Source: Streptomyces sp. NRRL F-525 (GTDB lineage Bacteria; Actinomycetota; Actinomycetes; Streptomycetales; Streptomycetaceae). Taken from it: a stretch of DNA of 64,000 bases. The translations under genes and the position numbers were made by a program. Below, piece by piece: positions 60,747-64,000 of this stretch. The notes under the pieces are model-generated. The model saw only the letters and a program-made list of their open reading frames with translations. It had not been told where the DNA came from and did not search any database. Position 1 is the first letter of the stretch. Each line of letters starts with the position of its first letter. The DNA is taken from positions 248,001 to 312,000 of the forward strand of contig NZ_JNXE01000001.1 of the NCBI RefSeq assembly GCF_000716605.1, written 5' to 3'.

Positions 60747-60759
60747 ATCAGTTAGCGAT
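60747..60759. promoter_or_regulatory. ATCAGTTAGC-type motif before the amidohydrolase operon
   Basis: ATCAGTTAGCGAT lies in an AT-rich island 27 bases upstream of the amidohydrolase start. AATC and GATT flank it symmetrically. It shares ATCAG(T/C)(T/C)A(A/G)C with sites before the acyl-CoA dehydrogenase and CoA-ligase/Etf genes. Confidence 0.5.
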
Positions 60760-60805
60760 TTTAATCGTATCGGCCGCCGAGTGGAAGGCCGGGAGGCGAC
60801 GGAGA

Positions 60806-61771
60806 TCAGCTCCGCCGCCGCTCGATCTCCTCCACCAGCTGCGGGAGCACCTGGAAGAGATCTCCTACGACGCCGTAGTCGGCGAGTTCGAAGATCGGGG
60901 CGTCCTTGTCCTTGTTGACGGCGACGATGGTCCTGGAGGTCTGCATGCCCGCGCGGTGCTGGATCGCTCCGGAGATCCCGGCGGCGAGGTAGAGCTGCGG
61001 GGAGACCTGGGTGCCGGTCTGGCCGATCTGGTGGCTGTGCGGGTACCAGCCCGCGTCGACGGCGGCCCGGGACGCTCCGACGGCCGCGCCCAGGGTGTCG
61101 GCGACGCGCTCGATCACGGCGAAGTTCTCGGCGCCGTTCACCCCGCGGCCGCCGGAGACGACGATGTCGGCCTCGGTCAGTTCGGGGCGGTCGCCGCGCT
61201 CCCGGGGGGTGCGGGAGAGGACCTTGACGGCGGCGGAGGCCGGGCCGAAGACGACGTCCCACTTCTCCAACTCGGCTGCGACGGGGGCCGGTTCGGGTGC
61301 CGTGGCGTTCGGCTTCACCGTGATCACCGGGATGCCCCGCGTGATGTGCGCCGTGACCTGGTGGGTGGCCGCGAACGCGGACTGCTCGGTGACCGGGTGG
61401 CCGTCCTCGCCCGCCGTGATGTCGACCGCGTCCGTGATCAGCCCCGACTCCAGGCGGAGCGCGACCCGTGCGGCGGTCTCCTTGCCGTCCGGGCTCGACG
61501 GCAGCAGGATCGCCGCCGGGGTGGTGCTGCCGGCGATCTGGGTGAGGGCGTCGACGGCCGGGGTGACGAGGAGTTCCCCGACCTCGGGTGCGTCCACGAC
61601 GTACACCTTGTGCGTGCCGTACCGGCCGAGGGTCTCGGCCGCGGTGTCCGCGCCCGGGCCGAGGAAGACGGCCGACGGCTCGCCCAACCGGCGTGCCAGG
61701 GTGAGCAGTTCGAGGGTCGGCTTGCGGACGGTGCCGTCCAGGTGGTCGACGAGGACGAGGATCTCGGCCAC
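60806..61771 (-). CDS. etfA: Electron transfer flavoprotein alpha subunit
   Basis: The protein has 321 residues. The N-terminal half is a nucleotide-like fold ([26 protein letters not shown]). The C-terminal FAD domain carries the EtfA signature: [107 protein letters not shown]. It accepts electrons from acyl-CoA dehydrogenases. It follows etfB by 39 bases on the same strand. Streptomycetes usually have another Etf pair elsewhere; this one appears dedicated to the cluster. Confidence 0.96.
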   Translation of the reverse strand: MAEILVLVDHLDGTVRKPTLELLTLARRLGEPSAVFLGPGADTAAETLGRYGTHKVYVVDAPEVGELLVTPAVDALTQIAGSTTPAAILLPSSPDGKETAARVALRLESGLITDAVDITAGEDGHPVTEQSAFAATHQVTAHITRGIPVITVKPNATAPEPAPVAAELEKWDVVFGPASAAVKVLSRTPRERGDRPELTEADIVVSGGRGVNGAENFAVIERVADTLGAAVGASRAAVDAGWYPHSHQIGQTGTQVSPQLYLAAGISGAIQHRAGMQTSRTIVAVNKDKDAPIFELADYGVVGDLFQVLPQLVEEIERRRS

Positions 61772-61810
61772 GGTGCTGCGCTCCTTGGGTCGGTCGGACG
61801 AGCGTGTCGC

Positions 61811-62590
61811 TCAGACGAACTTCTTGGCGGTGAGGAACGCGGCCAGACCGGCGCCGCCCGCGCCGTCGTCGGTGACGATCTCTCCCTTGGCGCGCGGTGG
61901 CCGCCTGGTCGCGGTGTCGACGGCGGATCGCGCACCGGTCCGGCCGACCAGCTCGGTGCCGATGCCGAGATCGGCGAGGTCGAGCGTCTCCAGCGGCTTC
62001 TTCTTCGCGGCCATGATCCCCTTGAAGGAGGGGTAACGGGCGTCACCGGAACGGTCGGTCACCGAGACCACGGCCGGCAGCGCGCTGTGGACCCGCACGG
62101 TCGCGGAATCGCTCTCGCGGCGGCCGGTCACCGTGCCGTCCTCCACCGCCAGTTCCTCGAGATGGGTGACGGCGGGGACCCCGAGCCGCTCGGCCAGCAG
62201 CGCCGGTACGACGCTCATGGTGCCGTCCGTCGAGGCCATTCCGCACAGGACGAGGTCGAAGCCGTGGCGCCCGATCGCCTCGGCCAGTACGAGTGAGGTG
62301 CCGAACACGTCGCTGCCCTCGATGTCCTCGTCGCTCACGTGGATCGCCGAGTCGCCGCCCATCGCGAGCGCCTTGCGCAGGGCGTCCTTCGCGTCGTCGG
62401 GGCCGACGGTGAGGTAGGAGACCTCGACGTCGGCGCCCGACTCCGCGATCCGCAGGGCCTGTTCGACGGCGTACTCGTCGAGTTCGGACAGCAGCGAGTC
62501 GACCGATCCGCGGTCGGTGGTGCCGTCCTCGGTGAAGGTGCGGTCCGCCGTGGCGTCGGGCACGTGCTTCACGCAGACAACGATCTTCAC
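61811..62590 (-). CDS. etfB: Electron transfer flavoprotein beta subunit
   Basis: The protein has 259 residues. It has the opening KIVVCVKHVPDATADRTF, the AMP-binding region VDSLLSELDEYAVEQALRI, DVFGTSLVLAEAIGRHGFDLVLCGMASTDGTMSVVPALLAERLGVPAVTHLEEL (EtfB signature) and LPAVVSVTDRSGDARYPSFKGIMAAKKKPLETLDLADLGI at the end. It forms a heterodimer with EtfA, which together hold FAD and AMP. Its promoter lies in the AT-rich region shared with the divergent CoA-ligase gene. Confidence 0.96.
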   Translation of the reverse strand: MKIVVCVKHVPDATADRTFTEDGTTDRGSVDSLLSELDEYAVEQALRIAESGADVEVSYLTVGPDDAKDALRKALAMGGDSAIHVSDEDIEGSDVFGTSLVLAEAIGRHGFDLVLCGMASTDGTMSVVPALLAERLGVPAVTHLEELAVEDGTVTGRRESDSATVRVHSALPAVVSVTDRSGDARYPSFKGIMAAKKKPLETLDLADLGIGTELVGRTGARSAVDTATRRPPRAKGEIVTDDGAGGAGLAAFLTAKKFV

Positions 62591-62620
62591 ATCGCCCTCC
62601 CGAGGGTCTAATGAGTGCTA

Positions 62621-62687
62621 ATAGTTAACTATATAGATCGAGTGAGCGCGAGAGTTCCCCGAGATTCAGTCGAATTAGTTGACTGAT
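62621..62687. promoter_or_regulatory. Divergent promoter with palindromes for etfBA and CoA-ligase genes
   Basis: ATAGTTAACTAT (62621-62632) is a perfect palindrome. TTAGTTGACTGAT (62675-62687), read on the minus strand as ATCAGTCAACTAA, matches the motif before two other genes of the cluster. The 145-bp gap is much richer in A and T than the genes beside it. Confidence 0.6.
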
Positions 62688-62735
62688 TGCGCTGATAGCT
62701 GGAAGATCTGGGCAGCTGAGCCGCGAGGAGGCGCC

Positions 62736-64000
62736 ATGGCCGGGGACAGGGACACCGCTGACAGGTACTTCGAGCCACAGGTGGAGACCATGGCCCGGGA
62801 CCAGCTGCGGGCACGGCAGGAAGAGCGGGTGGTGGAACTCGTCGAGTACGCCTACGCCAACTCCGCCTTCTACCAAGCACTTTGGGACGAGCACGGGGTG
62901 CATCCGCGCGACGTCCGCACCCTCGACGACTTCCGGGCCCGCGTCCCGTTCATCACCAAGGACATGGTGCGCGCCCACCGGGTCCGCACCGGCGATCCCT
63001 TCGGCGGGCTGCTCTGCGTCCCGGCCGAGGAGCTGACCTCGGTCTCCTCCAGCTCGGGCACCACCGGCGACCCGGAGTTCTTCGCCGAGATCTGGGAGGG
63101 CGCGCCGCCCCTGGTCACCGCGCAGGTGCGTGACCTGTGGGAACTCGGCCTCCGGCCCGGGGACCGGGTGCTGAGCCCGCCCGGCACCTTCCGCAACCTC
63201 ATGGACCCCGGCTACCAGGCGCTCGGCGCGGTCGTCATCGAGGTGGACACCTGGCTCGGGAAGATGGACGAGGTCGTCGAGGCCCTGCGCACGTACCGCC
63301 CGGCCTACCTGCAGATGATGTATCCGCAGATGGTCGAGCTGGAGCACCTGGCCGGCCGGACGGACCTCAAGGAGGCGTTCTCCTCCCTCAAGGGCGCCTC
63401 CTGCGCCGGGCAGCCCCTCAGCCGGAAGATGCGCGAGCGGATCCGCGAGGACTGGGGCATCGACGTCTACGAGTACACCAGCGCCGCCGACACCGGCACC
63501 GCCTGGGAGTGCCGCGAGCACGACGGCTTCCACCTCTGGGAGGACACCGTCTTCGCGGAGTGCGTCGAGGTCGACGAGCACGGCTGGCGCGACGCGGCGG
63601 AGGGCGACCTCGGCGAACTGGTCGCCACCGACCTCGACAACCGGGCCGCGCCGCTGATCCGTTACCGCAGCGAGGACCTCGTCCGCCTCTCCCGGGACCG
63701 CTGCGGCTGCGGGCGCACCCACGCCCGGATGTGGGTGGCAGGCAGGCGCGGCGACGAGACCCTGGTCCAGGGGCGTTCCGTGGTCCTGCGGGACATCTGG
63801 CAGGCGGTCGAGGACCAGCCCGAGACCGTGGCGGGCGTCTTCCAGATCGTCCGCGCCGGACGCGAGGTCGACGAACTGCGCCTGCGCGTCGGCTACGACC
63901 CCCGGCTCACCGACGACGTCGACGCCCTGGCCGGACGCCTGGGCGAGGCCGTGCGCGAGCGGACCGGCGTCAAGCCGGTGCTCGACATGCGCACCGAGGA
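62736..64000 (+). CDS. Phenylacetate-CoA ligase-like adenylating enzyme (3' end beyond window)
   Basis: ATG 62736 follows GAGGAG, and 421 codons are open to the window end with no stop, so the C-terminus is missing. The AMP-binding core motif is SSSSGTTGDPEFFAEIW, later YEYTSAADTGTAWECREHDGFHLWED (the position of the family Y-G-x-T/E motif) and RYRSEDLVRLSRDRCGCGRTHARMWVAGRRGDE with the Asp before the C-terminal subdomain. This matches PaaK-like ligases, which make acyl-AMP and then aryl- or acyl-CoA. It probably activates the acid that the cluster degrades. It is divergent from etfB and shares its AT-rich promoter region. Confidence 0.9.
   Translation, partial: MAGDRDTADRYFEPQVETMARDQLRARQEERVVELVEYAYANSAFYQALWDEHGVHPRDVRTLDDFRARVPFITKDMVRAHRVRTGDPFGGLLCVPAEELTSVSSSSGTTGDPEFFAEIWEGAPPLVTAQVRDLWELGLRPGDRVLSPPGTFRNLMDPGYQALGAVVIEVDTWLGKMDEVVEALRTYRPAYLQMMYPQMVELEHLAGRTDLKEAFSSLKGASCAGQPLSRKMRERIREDWGIDVYEYTSAADTGTAWECREHDGFHLWEDTVFAECVEVDEHGWRDAAEGDLGELVATDLDNRAAPLIRYRSEDLVRLSRDRCGCGRTHARMWVAGRRGDETLVQGRSVVLRDIWQAVEDQPETVAGVFQIVRAGREVDELRLRVGYDPRLTDDVDALAGRLGEAVRERTGVKPVLDMRTE

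Noticed and set aside
1..64000. CRISPR arrays, tRNA or rRNA genes, complete insertion sequences, prophage
   Set aside because: No regularly spaced repeats with unique spacers, no clover-leaf or rRNA signatures, no transposase or phage structural motifs were seen.
54483..64000. Antibiotic biosynthetic cluster
   Set aside because: There are acyl-CoA enzymes, but no ketosynthase, carrier protein, condensation domain or terpene cyclase; a catabolic role fits better.

Overview
The window looks like chromosomal DNA of a Streptomyces or a very close relative. This rests on very high GC with strong third-position bias, frequent GTG starts (and one TTG start), mycothiol- and deazaflavin-type enzymes, a DUF5753 XRE regulator, a PF04672-type methyltransferase, a DUF6332-type membrane protein and two copies of a GC-rich intergenic repeat I associate with streptomycetes. 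No rRNA, tRNA, CRISPR array, complete insertion sequence or prophage is visible. The genus is an inference; no database was searched.

Layout. 1-2.6 kb: the end of a secreted protein, two hypothetical genes and a LacI regulator. 2.6-5.8 kb: a small sugar module (LacI, ROK kinase, secreted GH27 alpha-galactosidase) with a perfect 12-bp palindrome between regulator and kinase. 6-8.4 kb: a TIGR01777-type epimerase, a small secreted protein and a P-loop/NUDIX fusion. 8.6-14.65 kb: a complete peptide/nickel-type ABC importer (binding protein, two permeases, two ATPases). 14.6-19.2 kb: kinase-like protein, DUF1905, M20 dipeptidase, FAD reductase and deazaflavin oxidoreductase. 19.3-22.4 kb: TetR and a NarL-type two-component system. 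22.5-31.1 kb: several regulator/effector pairs (MarR with MFS, OhrR-like MarR with esterase, TetR, methyltransferase, flavin reductase), including two copies of a 52-bp leader element.

31.3-35.6 kb: a secreted three-repeat lectin beside a 1226-residue HTH-NTPase-TM-WD40 protein. 35.9-38.3 kb: an MFS exporter under two near-identical operator-like palindromes, then a GntR/FadR regulator. 38.4-44.6 kb: a tightly overlapping minus-strand operon for uptake and processing of a rhamnose-like sugar (binding protein, enolase-superfamily dehydratase, two permeases, double ATPase, mutarotase). 44.9-48 kb: XRE, methyltransferase and MFS. 48-51.7 kb: a polymorphic toxin with a Tox-REase-2-like C-terminus, its candidate immunity gene and a degenerate tract with a broken partial copy of the MFS gene. 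51.7-54.1 kb: a secreted protein and a Ser/Thr kinase with an external peptidoglycan-binding-like domain.

54.4-64 kb: an acyl-CoA catabolic cluster (acyl-CoA dehydrogenase, thioesterase, LLM flavin oxidoreductase, GNAT fused to an apparently dead acyl-CoA synthetase, amidohydrolase, EtfBA, phenylacetate-CoA-ligase-like protein). Its promoters share an AT-rich motif, so the parts are probably controlled together. A ligase would load the acid onto CoA, the dehydrogenase would pass electrons to EtfAB, and the thioesterase would release products. The substrate cannot be read from the sequence.
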